Positions 41,325 through 52,200 of a stretch of 64,000 nucleotides of DNA are shown here, piece after piece. The stretch is from Entoloma clypeatum (Eukaryota; Basidiomycota; Agaricomycetes; Agaricales; Entolomataceae), in contig OY751485.1 of assembly GCA_963565915.1 (NCBI GenBank), positions 3,472,001 through 3,536,000 of the forward strand, read 5' to 3'. The translations under genes were made by a program, and so were the position numbers. Each line of letters starts with the position of its first letter. Within the stretch, counting starts at the first letter, position 1. A model generated the notes under the pieces. The model searched no databases and had not been told where the DNA came from. It saw only the letters and a list, made by a program, of their open reading frames with translations.

Positions 41325-42599
41325 GACTCAATCTCCTTACCTTTTTCCTTGGCTTGAGTGCCAACTTGGGCGGCTTTCCCTTTAGCCTTGGAAGCAGAGG
41401 AGGTGGACTTGGGACAGTCCTTGACAGCGTGTCCGATGCTACCGCAGAATAAGCAAAGGTTATTATCGAAACGATGTTTGTGTTCTTGATACGTCAGTTT
41501 GCCGTCTTTGCCTAATTTACTGGAGAGGTCGGGTTTCGGAGCGGATGTGGAAGCGGAAGCGGAAGCGGGAGCGGAGGGTTTGGTTGATGATGTTTGTGCA
41601 GTGGATTGGTTCGGAGCAGATTGTTTCTTGTCGGACTTGGGAGTGGGTTTATCGGTTCTGGATTTCTCTCGTTGACGTTCCCAGTAGTGAGCATCAATAG
41701 TATGAGCCACGGATTGTAGGTCTGGTAAAGACTTGATCTTGGGTTGTTGGGAGAGGATGTCCTTGATCCAATCCAGAAGTCCGACGTAGTAGCGGTGTCG
41801 GAGGGAGTTTTCATCCCAGTCAGTCTTGGTAGCAAGACGTTGGAATTCAACATTGTACTTCAATATCTTTTGATTTTCCTTCATCCGTAGGTTGTCCAAC
41901 TGTTCTTCGGCTTCGCCCTGAGGGTCAATGGTACCAAACTCGGAGCGGAGAAGTCAAACGAACTCGGGGAAAGAACTCCACCAATTGGGTTCATCATCGT
42001 CAAGAATGAAGGGTTCAAAAAATTCGAGTGCTGTGCCTCGGAAGTAAGACATGGCAAAGTTGACTTTGGAATGTTCTGAGTCGAAGTTGTCGTTGTCAGA
42101 GAAGTAAAGTTTGCATTGTAAAATGAATGCGGAGAGTTTGCACGGATTGGATCCGTCGAAGGTATCCGGTTCGTTGGCATACGACTTTTTCTTCTTTGTA
42201 TCTTGACGTTTCAACTCTTTGGTCATGAGCAGAATGGCTTCAGCTAGATTGGGTTCCTGATCTGGATTGGAATCAGAGTCGTCCAAATCTCCATGTAAAC
42301 TACCGTCGGAAGGAGAAGAAGATCCTCCTGGAGGTCCGCTGAATAAGCCAGAATTTAGAGGTGCGGAGGGTTCCGTTGGTGGGTTTAGTGGAGGACTGGC
42401 AGGAAGTGGTGGGAGCTGAGAGTCGGAAGAAGGTGGATGGTCCGGGGGTAGGAGCGGATGATGATGCTGTGGCTCCTCGAGGGGTAATGGTTACATTGCA
42501 TGTTCCTCGAAGAAAAGCAGAGCGTGGTGTGGAGGATGAACGTTCTGCTGCTGCACGAGCAGTCCTAGTTGTTTGAACTGTATTACGGGTTTGAGACAT
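41315..42599 (-). pseudogene. Gypsy-N Gag
   Basis: From ATG 42599 the frame is Ser/Thr/Pro-rich. A frameshift near 42300-42400 leads to the capsid part (ANEPDTFDGSNPCKLSAFI, FRGTALEFFEPFI), a TGA at 41954-41956, then ATKTDWDENSLRHRYYVGL and the zinc knuckle CLFCGSIGHAVKDC. The frame ends at the TAG at 41315-41317, on the frameshift heptamer. The stop inside FPEFV-stop-LLRSEFG is consistent with CGA to TGA. Confidence 0.85.
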
Positions 42600-42637
42600 G
42601 TGGGTAGAGGTTGTTGGGTAAATCAAAGAATGGTGGT

Positions 42638-42648
42638 AGTTCAAATAT
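42638..42648 (-). promoter_or_regulatory. Gypsy-N self-priming site
   Basis: Read on the minus strand, ATATTTGAACT lies 2 nt after the 5' LTR. It is complementary to AGTTCAAATAT within the LTR (42904-42914), about 33 nt downstream of a TATAAAT box (42941-42947). Confidence 0.7.
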
Positions 42649-42650
42649 AC

Positions 42651-43192
42651 TGTCACGTAGCGTGTTTCTCAACGTCGGAAAACGTCGGACGAGTCGGAGC
42701 GGAGTAGCAGAGGAGCGGAATGCGGAAGTGCGACATTGGCAGAAAGGACCTGGCTTCAACTTGTGCGTTGCGCCCCACTCTTTGATGTGGTCCTTGATTT
42801 CGGATTGGCAGATGTCGGATGAGCGGATGAGCGGATGAGCGGAGGTGACAGAGAGAATGCTCAAAGGCAAGTAGAGACAGATGCGAATGAGGTGTAACGT
42901 ATGATATTTGAACTGAGGTTCTACGACAGGTTTGTACACTATTTATAGTAGACTAGAATGATCAGTATTACTATAAGTGATGTGCAGATATCGGAGTTGA
43001 CCATCGGAACATTCGGAGTACGGAGAGTAGCAAATGAAAAGTGAACAACATATGTCTACTTGTAAGTATGGTTGAGATGTTATGTAGTAGAAGTATAATC
43101 AATATAAATAGAATGTTGTTGGAGTGGATGTCGGAGCAGATGAATCGTCGGAGTCGTCGGATAAGTCGGATGTGAATTGTATGGTTATGACA
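42651..43192 (-). repeat. Gypsy-N 5' LTR
   Basis: 542 bp, TGTCACGT...ATGACA on the plus strand. Compared with the other LTR it has a 12-bp insertion near 43128 and differences mostly of the CG versus CA/TG type. The duplicated GTCAG follows at 43193. Confidence 0.95.
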
Positions 43193-44747
43193 GTCAGCAG
43201 AAAACGTGACAGTGCAGCAGAGGGAGTCGATTAGGCAGGCAATGGAGAGGAGGTGGACTGTGGACGAGGGGATGAAAAGGACGTTGTCCAGGGTGATGTG
43301 GGCTCCTTTCCCAACAACGAGCCGAATGGATCCTATGCTGACCGCAGAGATAGACGAGCCATTGACGCCTTTGACAAGCCTGTTTGTGATAGGCTTGAGG
43401 TGCAGAAAGTCGCTGCGTTTGGGTGAGATGTGGGTAGTGCAGCTGCTGTCGAGTAGAAAGGGTGACGAAGCGAGAGTTGCCTCGTTGAGACAATGTGTGG
43501 CAGGGATGGGCGCGACGGAGATGGCGGAGAGATTGACCAGTGTTGAAGTGGCAGCCCAGTCGACAGAGGCTTTGAGTTCGTTCTGTAAGTTGACCCAAAC
43601 AACATTGGTGTATTCCTTGTAGTTGTCGGGCATCATGGCGGAGGCGACTAGGTCATTGATGCTGACTGTGGCTAGGCCGGAGAAGTGTGCTTCGGTTGTG
43701 ACAGATGGGAGTGTCTCAGAGACAAGGTAGGTGGTATGTGTCATAGGATCAATGATGTAGGCCCGGTTTTGGGCGTCATGGAGGACAGCGTGGGGTTTTG
43801 AAGAGGGTGTCATGGATGTGGCTGGGGTAAGTGGCGCGGAGTCACCTGTGCATTGCTGTGGTTTCTTCCCTTTTTGTTTCTCTTGCTGTGCGGCCATCGC
43901 ATCTTCTACGGTCTTTCCAGCCATCCCTCCGTCTTTTTGGACACAGAAGTCAGTGAAGTGGCCGGTCTTTTTGCAGTTGGCGCATACAACCGGCAAGCGC
44001 GGGGTGTCGGATTTCAAACGTGGGTGAGGGACTGTGGGCATTCGGATGGCAGATTTGTTGCTCAATGTCTAGACAGGCGCATATATGCGCTGCCATGTAA
44101 GGGGCGGTAGTGGTGGCAGAAGCGAGGCCATTGATGGCAGCGTCTTGCACGCAGCAAACATCTGCAGATTTGAGTGCACGGATCATGAGAATAACAAGGA
44201 AAGATTCGGGCGTTGGGGCACCCATGGCCCAAATATGCTCATTGAGCACTCGGAGACGTTCAGAGGTTTCTGAGAAGGGGACGGACATGGAGTATTTGAT
44301 GGAGAAGGCTTCTTGGATGAGTTGAATTTGCAACGCCATGCCTTGACATTGATGTCTGGATTGCAGGGTCAACCAGAGGCTGAGTGCGGTTTTGCAAGAT
44401 TTGACAAGTGGGAGTTCCGTTGCCGAGCATTTTGACATGAGAAACACGCAGACAGCGGTATCGTTGGTACGCCAATTGGCATGTGTGCGCGGTTCAAAGA
44501 CGGGGTCGGGGTTTGGAACTTCACCACTGAGGTAGAGGTCGAGGCCACACATTTGCATTACAAGGAGAGCATTTTGGCTCCATGTGGTCCAGTTGCTCAT
44601 GGTGTGGTCAAGTTTGGTGTGGTTGTCCCAAGCACTCGTGTTGGTAATGCAATGGATGGTGATGGAAGGTGATGTGAGGTCAGAAGGAAAGGGCAAGATG
44701 GGCGATCCTTGCATTGACGGCACTGGGTTTTCATCTGATTTTGTCAT
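43193..44747 (-). pseudogene. Copia-M Gag and protease
   Basis: From ATG 44747 the frame gives a copia-type Gag (WDNHTKLDHTMSNWTTW, LWLTLQSRHQCQGMALQIQL). A frameshift near 44000-44065 follows, then the knuckle CANCKKTGHFTDFC and the protease region LLDSSCTTHIS. The protease triad reads DSS instead of DSG/DTG. The frame runs into the Gypsy-N insertion at 43193 and continues at 33728. Confidence 0.85.
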
Positions 44748-44893
44748 GATGTCGGTTGTGGCGTTGTTCGTGAAAGAACATGGGCGGTTTGATGGCGTTG
44801 CCGGCTGGGCGAGTTATCAATTAGGTGGTGCGATTAAGATAAGGTGATGGTCGTGATGAGGGCTGACAGGGTTGATGTTCAGGGTCCAAATAA

Positions 44894-44903
44894 GCCCATA
44901 ACC
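44894..44903 (-). promoter_or_regulatory. Copia-M primer-binding site
   Basis: Read on the minus strand, GGTTATGGGC abuts the 5' LTR. It is the same initiator-tRNA anticodon-arm complement seen in Copia-P, shorter by two matching bases here (GGTTATGGGCTT). Confidence 0.65.
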
Positions 44904-45155
44904 TGTTAGGAACTGAACCGTAACCTCAGTTGGTGATGGTAGAACGACTTTTATTAGTGTATGAACCTGAACCATAACCTAGATATAATGTAAAGATAAA
45001 TGAAGAGATTGAGATATAAAAATGGGGTGCATACCTCAGTCGGTGATGGTAGAACGACTGAGGAATGTGCAAGCGTGTTGAGTGATATAAAAAGGAAGTG
45101 TTATGTAAGGATGTAACATGATCATGAATCACTTGGCGTGATGTAATGTTCAACA
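44904..45155 (-). repeat. Copia-M 5' LTR
   Basis: 252 bp. It contains a 22-bp internal direct repeat (CCTCAGT[TC]GGTGATGGTAGAACGAC) about 100 bp apart, and ends TGTTCAACA before the duplicated ATTGG. Confidence 0.9.
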
Positions 45156-45160
45156 ATTGG

Positions 45161-47193
45161 GGGGTTTTCTGGAGGCCTAAAAGTGGTCAAAAACACATAT
45201 TTTTACAATCATTGCACTTGGAAAAATTACCACATCAAGAATTTGATTGATCCCATCACAAAAATGAGGAAAAATCAAAATAGCTAACTAATGTAATATT
45301 TACTGATATACCCCCAATAATTGGCATCAGACATACTGTACCATCTCGTTCATTTTGTCAGTCACATGTCACAGGCCCCTCAAAATTGCCAAAATGTCAC
45401 GCTTGTCATGGCTGCTGAGGCCAATTGACAAATTCAGATGGCAAAATGGATCAAAATTGGTGGCTAAAATGATGAAAAATTCCCGTTTTCAGCAGTGTGT
45501 CACCCCAAATTTTGCTCCTCAACAGAACTAAAATTTGTCACATGTCACAGGGGTGACAGATTGAATGAAATGCATCAGCAAAAGGGGTCTTCCCTTGGAG
45601 GCTACTTGAAAGCTACTTTTTTGGGACTTGCAGGCCAAAGGCACTTCAAGTCAGTTCCAAGGGGAGGCTTGGGCTTAAATAGGACTTAAATGCTACTTAA
45701 ACCTACTTTTATGGGACTTGAAAAATTCTGTGATTATTTTCAAAAATGTTCCAAGTCAGCCCAAGTCTGGGGGAAGTAGCTTTAAGTAGCATTTAAGTTC
45801 TACTTAAGCCCAAGCCTCCCCTTGAAACTACTTGAAGCACCTTTGGCTGCCAAAGGCACTTCAAGTAGCATCAAGTAGTATTGGACATTTTTCTGATGTG
45901 CATCAGGTTTTTGGCAGGGGTCTGGTATGCCTAGATAGGTATTGTCAGCAGTTCCCACAGTAAAATCACTGTATATGGCCTTATCTCATCATATAATTGG
46001 TTCACAGATTGGTATTGGAAGATCATCTGCTGAGCTGGAGTTGGCAGGATGGTAGATGGTGAACTGTAAGTATTAGATCTTATTAAATGCTATTATAATA
46101 GAATCTCATTCTTTTTGCGAGTCAGTAAGGTCTTAGAAGGGGTTATAGTGTTGGATAAGTATTGTAATCTGGGATCATTGCTTGACAAGTTGCTTACCAG
46201 TCTGACACTGTACAAGCTGATGGTAGATTTAGTCTGGACAAAGAAATGACCTTACCATTGTTCTTCAGAAAGGGGATATACTGTCAGAAGAAGATCAAGC
46301 ATTATAATTGAATTGAATAATTGTCACAGAAGTTCAGCTACTGATAACATGTCCAACAGAAATGCAAAGTAGGAGAATGCCTTGCCATCAGATTAAATAG
46401 TTATTGTGAATGATACCAGCATGAAAATAATTGCAAGGGATGATAATCATTTATATGCTATGTGAGCTCAGTGTGTATTATTATAGGAAATGAGATGACC
46501 ACCATTCACTTTCCAAGAACCAACATGACAGCCCCATTTTCCTCTTCAAAAATCTATCATGACAAACCTGACCCACCCTTCGAGGCTTTGACCCAACCCT
46601 TTTTGAACATCAGCTTGATTGTTTGAAAACTTTCTGTTCTATAGTAAGTTGAAGTTACGGCATCAATGTAAACTCTTTTCCATCCTCTTCACCACTGCCA
46701 AGCCCTGGGCCAACTTCCTCTTCATCCTCGCCAACTCCTCCTCCTGCAGCCTTCTATTCCACTCTGGCACCTCCCTCTCCATCACCACTGGCTCCTTCAA
46801 TGCCTACTCCACCACAAGCATATGTACTGTTACTAGTACTGACTCCATCAGCAAATCAGACCTGTGCTACACAGTGCTACATAGCGCTGCATAGCACCAT
46901 AGTGCTGTAGCATACATTGCCAGGCATGTAGCACTCCATAGCATCAGGGCCGGCTATGTAGTGCTATGTAGTATCAGTGTTTCATTATGTAGCATACCTT
47001 TCAAACTGTGCAGCACTCCATAGACTCCACTATAGCCACCCACCATTTCAGCTGGTATTGCATGAATCCGAAGAGAAATTTTTTAAACCAGTTCATTGTA
47101 GGATATACATAATTACAGAATTAACAACATATGCTATAGTCTCACCCCATTGATCCTGGCTCATCTCCCCGCACATCCCTCGCCCGCGCGTTG
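45161..47193. other. Spacer without recognised genes
   Basis: AT-rich spacer. It contains the palindrome at 45590-45880 and, near 46860-47030, a low-complexity stretch of GTGCTACATAG-like words similar to 55250-55440 on the far side of Gypsy-P. The ORF at 46619-46894 has no recognisable feature. Confidence 0.6.
45590..45880. repeat. Palindromic foldback element
   Basis: Two arms of roughly 110 bp are inverted copies of each other. For example, AAGGGGAGGCTTGGGCTTAA near 45658 matches the inverse TTAAGCCCAAGCCTCCCCTT near 45805. They surround an AT-rich centre. AAGTAGC/GCTACTT words recur in both arms. No target duplication was settled on and there is no coding capacity. Confidence 0.7.
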
Positions 47194-47555
47194 TGTTACG
47201 GACTAACGACTACGGACGTATACGCTTACTTTTTCACTTTTACTCATCGGCCCCCACTTACACATATCATATTATACTTTATTTCCTTTAGTATACTTCG
47301 CTCCCACGCTGACTCGCTTTCCGCAGCTGTCTGACTCATTCCGCAGTCAGCTTACTCATTAAGTGCATAGCCTTCCGCAGTCGCCTTACTCATGCGCACT
47401 GCCTTCCGCAGTTACTGACTCATTCGCTACCGCTCATAGTCAGTACTATATAAACCTCATGTACATTCCTTAGATTTAGCAATCACATTGCTCTTCACCT
47501 TTCCATCTTCCTGCATACTCTGCCCGAACCTTGGAACGGTTTGTTACGCATAACA
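47194..47555 (+). repeat. Gypsy-P 5' LTR
   Basis: TGTTACGG...GCATAACA. TATATAAA at 47447-47454 precedes AGATTTAGCAA (47472-47482), the predicted RNA start. Confidence 0.92.
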
Positions 47556-47557
47556 AG

Positions 47558-47568
47558 TTGCTAAATCT
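47558..47568 (+). promoter_or_regulatory. Gypsy-P self-priming site
   Basis: TTGCTAAATCT, 2 nt after the LTR, is the exact complement of AGATTTAGCAA (47472-47482). Gypsy-R has the same pair (62120-62130 and 62205-62215). Confidence 0.75.
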
Positions 47569-48346
47569 CGTTAGGTTCGCCCAGAGCGAAGAGAGCAACT
47601 ACCAGACGTGTTAAGACGTCACGCTTCTTTGAAGACTTCACCAGTAACCCATTCGCCACGCCAGAAGCCCGACAGGAGGAGCTAAGTCCTCGAGACAGTA
47701 TTGATTTTACACTCATTCAGCAGTACATCGAATCGGAGATCCGTCGCATCCTACAGCAGGTGCTCGACGAAGAACTAGACAACGACGAGCATCGCCCCCA
47801 CGGCGAGATAGCAGAGAGCATCCATCTTGCTCGGCAACACCAGATCGCGTGCTACAACGCCTGACAGAACGAACTTGAAAGCTCTCACGTTCAAGAAGGA
47901 CCTCAGACAGGTCGGATCACAGAGATCAGAGAGTTTATCGGTGTCCAGACAACCGTTATCAGAAGATTGATTAGGACGCTCACATTGAGACGTCCCAGAG
48001 CCGCATCACCACGTCTTACTCGAAGCAGCAGATCTATGCCCACTTCACCACCGACGAGCAACAGACCGAGTACAACCGTTGGGCACGAAACGAGAGACTT
48101 GACCCCTTCTCGCGACCAACAGACGCGCAGGAACAGAGATTCCTTAGAGATCTACAGAGGAAATACCCCGAACATTTTGCCACCGATTCCGCCGACGAGT
48201 CCCCTGACGAATTTACTTTTGACTCCGCGCAGTCAGATACCGAACAGACGCCTAGAACAGGGACTGATTTTCAACCCCTACCTGTATCCCGAACCCCATC
48301 TTCATCCCAACAATCCGACACCTCTCCTACTCCGCAGGTTCTAGAC
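47569..48346 (+). other. Gypsy-P leader with a long open, offset frame
   Basis: One frame is open from about 47572 to 48344 (QQYIESEIRRILQQVLDEEL...), broken only by a TGA at 47862-47864 where Gypsy-R has CGA. A second frame, -1 to it and continuous with Gag, is open from about 47972. Neither has a good ATG before 48347. It may be an upstream part of Gag that needs a -1 shift, or an untranslated leader. Confidence 0.4.
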
Positions 48347-49213
48347 ATGGCAGAAGCACCGACAGTACAAACAATGGATACATCCAAGATCATCAAAGAT
48401 CCTGGGATGTTCAAAGACAGACACACCTTCGACGAGTGGTGGAAAGCCACCAAATTATACATCAGGTTCCAGAAGGGCCTGTCCAACGATCAGAAGATTC
48501 TTGCGGTGTTATCCCGCATGATGGAAGGATCCGGTAAACACTGGGCCAGCAACAAGTTAGACGACCTTGCCACCGATGGCGAGAACATCACCTGGTTAGG
48601 GTTCTCAGACGACATCGCTACGCGATTCTCTATTGCCAACAAGTCGGCAGCGGCCAAGGCGAGACTCGAAATCCTGAAACAGGAGAAACGCACCATCGAC
48701 GAATTCTTGGACGAATTCGAAGAGCTCTTGAAGCTGTCAAACCTTGGCGAAGAAACTGGGAAATACATCCTGGAAAAGAACGTCAACCGCAGAATTTCTG
48801 AACAAGTGGCTAGCGATGGCAAGACGTACACTGATTATGCAAAGGAGATCCGAAACAAGGGACGACAGATGGAGGGACATGCATTAGTCATCCGAGGGGG
48901 TGGCGACACACGCACCGGATCGGGCACCACTTATGGTGGTCAAGGCAAAGCCATGGAGATCGACAAAGCAGGAGTAGCCCATTGCTACAACTGTCAGCGC
49001 TTTGGTCACCTTGCCAAAGACTGCAAAGCCCGAAAGAAGAAAGATGGTCGTAAGTGTTTCAACTGTGACCAAGAAGGACATATCGCACGCAACTGCCGCA
49101 AGCCGAAGAAGAATTCTGGAAAGATTAGGAAGGTGTCTGATGGAGATACCGATGATGATGAAACCATCACCATAGAGACCGATGAGAAGGATTTTCCCAA
49201 AGGGTCCGATTGA
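48347..49213 (+). CDS. Gypsy-P Gag
   Basis: 288 aa, intact. The capsid region (DPGMFKDRHTFDEWWKATKL, FSIANKSAAAKARLEILK, EFLDEFEELLKLSNLGEETG) is followed by two CCHC knuckles, CYNCQRFGHLAKDC and CFNCDQEGHIARNC, and an acidic tail. It is roughly 90% identical by eye to the Gypsy-R Gag. The frame is also open upstream of ATG 48347. Pol follows in the -1 frame with a short overlap; no canonical slippery heptamer was found there. Confidence 0.9.
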   Translation: MAEAPTVQTMDTSKIIKDPGMFKDRHTFDEWWKATKLYIRFQKGLSNDQKILAVLSRMMEGSGKHWASNKLDDLATDGENITWLGFSDDIATRFSIANKSAAAKARLEILKQEKRTIDEFLDEFEELLKLSNLGEETGKYILEKNVNRRISEQVASDGKTYTDYAKEIRNKGRQMEGHALVIRGGGDTRTGSGTTYGGQGKAMEIDKAGVAHCYNCQRFGHLAKDCKARKKKDGRKCFNCDQEGHIARNCRKPKKNSGKIRKVSDGDTDDDETITIETDEKDFPKGSD

Positions 49214-52200
49214 ACGACGCTAAGTCGCGACCCTTATCCATTAAACGAACTCGCTTGCCTGGTGCAGCTACAGACAATATAACTTATGTTATCCCTGCAA
49301 AGCAAGCCGTTGCGTCAACTAAGATTGTCAAGGGAGATAAACCTCCGAAACGACGAGAGATCAAGCTGCAAGCTCAGATCAAAACACGACGAGGACCAAA
49401 GGCCATTCGACCCGAGGTTGATAGCGGATGTGAACGCACATGTATCCATCCCAGAATAGTACGCGAACAGAACCTTCCCACACGTGGAATAAAGCCCATA
49501 TCAATCCTAAATGCGGATGGATCGCCGAACCGACAACAGAAAGCAGAAAAACTTGCCGAAGTCAAGCTGGACTTAGGAACACACCAGGAAACCATGGAAG
49601 CAATGGTATTGGACATTGGGAGAACGGACATGCTTTTGGGACATGACTGGTTGGTGCACCACAACCCCACAATCAATTGGACGACCGGCGCTGTAACATT
49701 CAACCGGTGCCCATCAACATGTCAAACCAAACACTCGGATTTCAGGGTTAACCTTAATGGTCGCAAACATCGGGTTCGCATTGTGGAAGTATGAGACAAG
49801 GACGCGCCCAAGAAATCGGATCAGAAATGGAAGCCCGGAGACCCCATATTGGAAGCAGTTACTCCCACACCACCTCCCACAACCAAACGACCCTCATACG
49901 TTGAACGTTTTGCCCATCTCTTTGAAAAAGAAAACTTTGACAAGATCCCAAAGGAAAGAGAATGGGACCACGGCATCGAACTTACACCGGACGCACCAAA
50001 GGAGCTAGGAGGAAACACGTACCCTATGACCCAAAAGGAGCAAGAAGAACTGGACGAATTCATCGATGAAGGCCTGGCAACCGGAAAGATCCAACCGTCC
50101 AAATCCCCTTATGCATCACCCTGCTTCTTCATCAACAAGAAAGACGGTTCCAAACGATTGGTACAGGATTATCGCACGGTCAATAAATTCACGGTTAAGG
50201 ACAAATTCCCACTCCCACGCATCAACGACCTCTTGGATGTATTGAAGGACGCAGTCTACTTCAATGAAATGGACATCATGTGGGGATACAATAACATGCG
50301 GATCAAGAAGGGCGACGAATGGAAAGCCGCCTTCCTGACCAGCCGAGGATTGTTTGAACCATTGGTCATGTTTTTCGGTCTCTGCAACTCCCCGGGAACG
50401 TTCTCTCGGATGATGGCCAGTCTATTCAGGGATCAGATCCGTCGGCGCATCTGTGTGATTTACATGGATGACATAGTGGTTATTGGTAAAACCAAGGAAG
50501 AACTTGCCCGGAACACCGAAGAGATCTTGCAGATTCTGTCAGACAATGACCTGTTCCTAAAGGAGAAGAAGTGTCTTTGGGAAGTAACGAAATGCCCCAT
50601 ATTGGGATATGTCATTGGAGAAGGACGTGTTGAGATGGAAACTGAAAAGGTGGACACAATCCGGAACTGGCGAGTACCCACATCAAAAAAGGAAGTCCAG
50701 AGGTTCCTGGGATTTGCCAATTTTTATCGACGCTTCATTGAAGGATACTCAAACATCGCAAAGCCACTCACAACACTTACGGGAAATACAGCATTCACGT
50801 GGGGACCAGCGGCGCAAGAAGCATTTGAAGGTCTCATACGGGCAATCACGACGGCACCAGTTTTGGCATTGCCCAAACCGGACGGACAGTTCAGGGTCGA
50901 AACCGATGCATCGGGTTATGCGATTGGAGCGGTACTTTCACAGAAACAAGACGACAAGTGGCATCCTATCGCGTTCTTGTCGTGGACCATGTCCGTGGCC
51001 GAACAGAATTACGAGATATATGACAAGGAACTCTTGGCAGTCATGGAAGCACTGAAGGACTGGCGACATTATCTACTTGAAGCCAAGGAACGTTTCGAGA
51101 TCTTAACTGATCACAAAAACCTGGAGTATTTCCGGCGTCCTCAGGACCTAAACCAACGACAGAGGCGCTGGAAGATGAAGTTACAAGACTATGACTTCGA
51201 ATTGCGACATGTACCTGGGAACACAAACGCGAAAGCAGACATCCTGTCACGTTTACCCTGGTATGAGACGGAACTCGAGCCGCAGGACAGCGACCAAATG
51301 CTCAAGGAGGGGCTATTTTTGAAACGATTGGAATCAGAAGATGTGATACAAATGGAGATGTTCACGGAGGAACAATTCTTTGAAGGGGGTGAAACATCTG
51401 ATTCCATCAAAATCGGAAACATCACAACCATCGAAAACCCATGGATCGCACGCATCAAGGCCTCGAATCGCATGGAGACAGAAGTAGCCCAGGGTCTGAA
51501 GAAGAATCCTCACTGGTACCAGCAGGAAAATGGCATCACCTACGCAGGAGAACGAGTCTATGTTCCACCAGACCCACAATTGCGCCAAGAACTGATGTTT
51601 GAAGCGCACGACGCACCAGTGGCAGGACATCCAGGACAGTATCGAACACATGAACTCCTCACTCGCACCTACTGGTGGCCCACCATCCTACATGACGTAA
51701 AGAAGTATGTGAAAGGTTGTGACACCTGTCAACGTAACAAGATCAGCCGCCAAAGGAGACACGCCCCTCTGCACCCTAACGCCGCGCCAAGTCAACCATG
51801 GGAAGACATAGGGATTGACGTTGTGGGACCGATACCAGAATCTGATGGGAAGAATGCAATTCTGGTCATCACGGACAGACATTCGAAGATGCTTCATCTC
51901 ATCCCGACAACCGTGGAACTATCAGCTGAAGGATTAGCCAAGATCTATCGGGACCAGATATGGAAGCTTCATGGGATCCCTAAGAAGATCATTAGCGACA
52001 GAGGACCACAGTTCGCCGCGAAGTTCATGGAGATACTTTGCCGCATGTTGGGAATCAAGAGAAACCTGTCCACTGTGTACCATCCACAAACTGATGGACA
52101 AGCCGAACGATCGCATCAGGAAACCGAGGTGTTCTTACGAAACTTTGTCAACCATCTACAAGATGATTGGGCGGAATGGATCGCAATCGCAGAATTCCAG

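Larger units (their letters stand above)
33729..43192 (-). mobile_element. Gypsy-N: chromovirus with antisense Zn2Cys6 gene
   Basis: LTRs are 33729-34258 (530 bp) and 42651-43192 (542 bp); the target duplication is GTCAG (33724-33728 and 43193-43197). Reading down from 43192: 5' LTR, self-priming site, gag, -1 frameshift signal, pol (split by LINE-C), a plus-strand gene antisense to the element, polypurine tract, 3' LTR. The LTR pair differs mainly by CpG transitions and a 12-bp indel. Gag and Pol carry TGA stops, so this copy is dead. It lies in the Gag-Pol of Copia-M. Confidence 0.95.
9089..45155 (-). mobile_element. Copia-M: Ty1/copia element bearing all nested insertions to 45 kb
   Basis: The outer LTR ends are TGTTAGGAACTG at 9089 and ...GTTCAACA at 45155. 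They are flanked by the direct repeat ATTGG (9084-9088 and 45156-45160), so all 36 kb between them is a single copia insertion plus later insertions. Its own pieces are: 3' LTR 9089-9300 plus 30294-30335; RT/RNase H 30436-31740; integrase 32474-33728; gag-protease 43193-44747; primer site 44894-44903; 5' LTR 44904-45155. Their sum is about 5 kb, normal for copia. The coding region is broken by frameshifts, stops and lost catalytic residues. Confidence 0.9.

Noticed and set aside
9089..45155. Starship or other giant cargo transposon, suggested by the large size
   Set aside because: No tyrosine recombinase (captain) gene or cargo genes are seen; every segment is explained by nested retroelements with their own target duplications.
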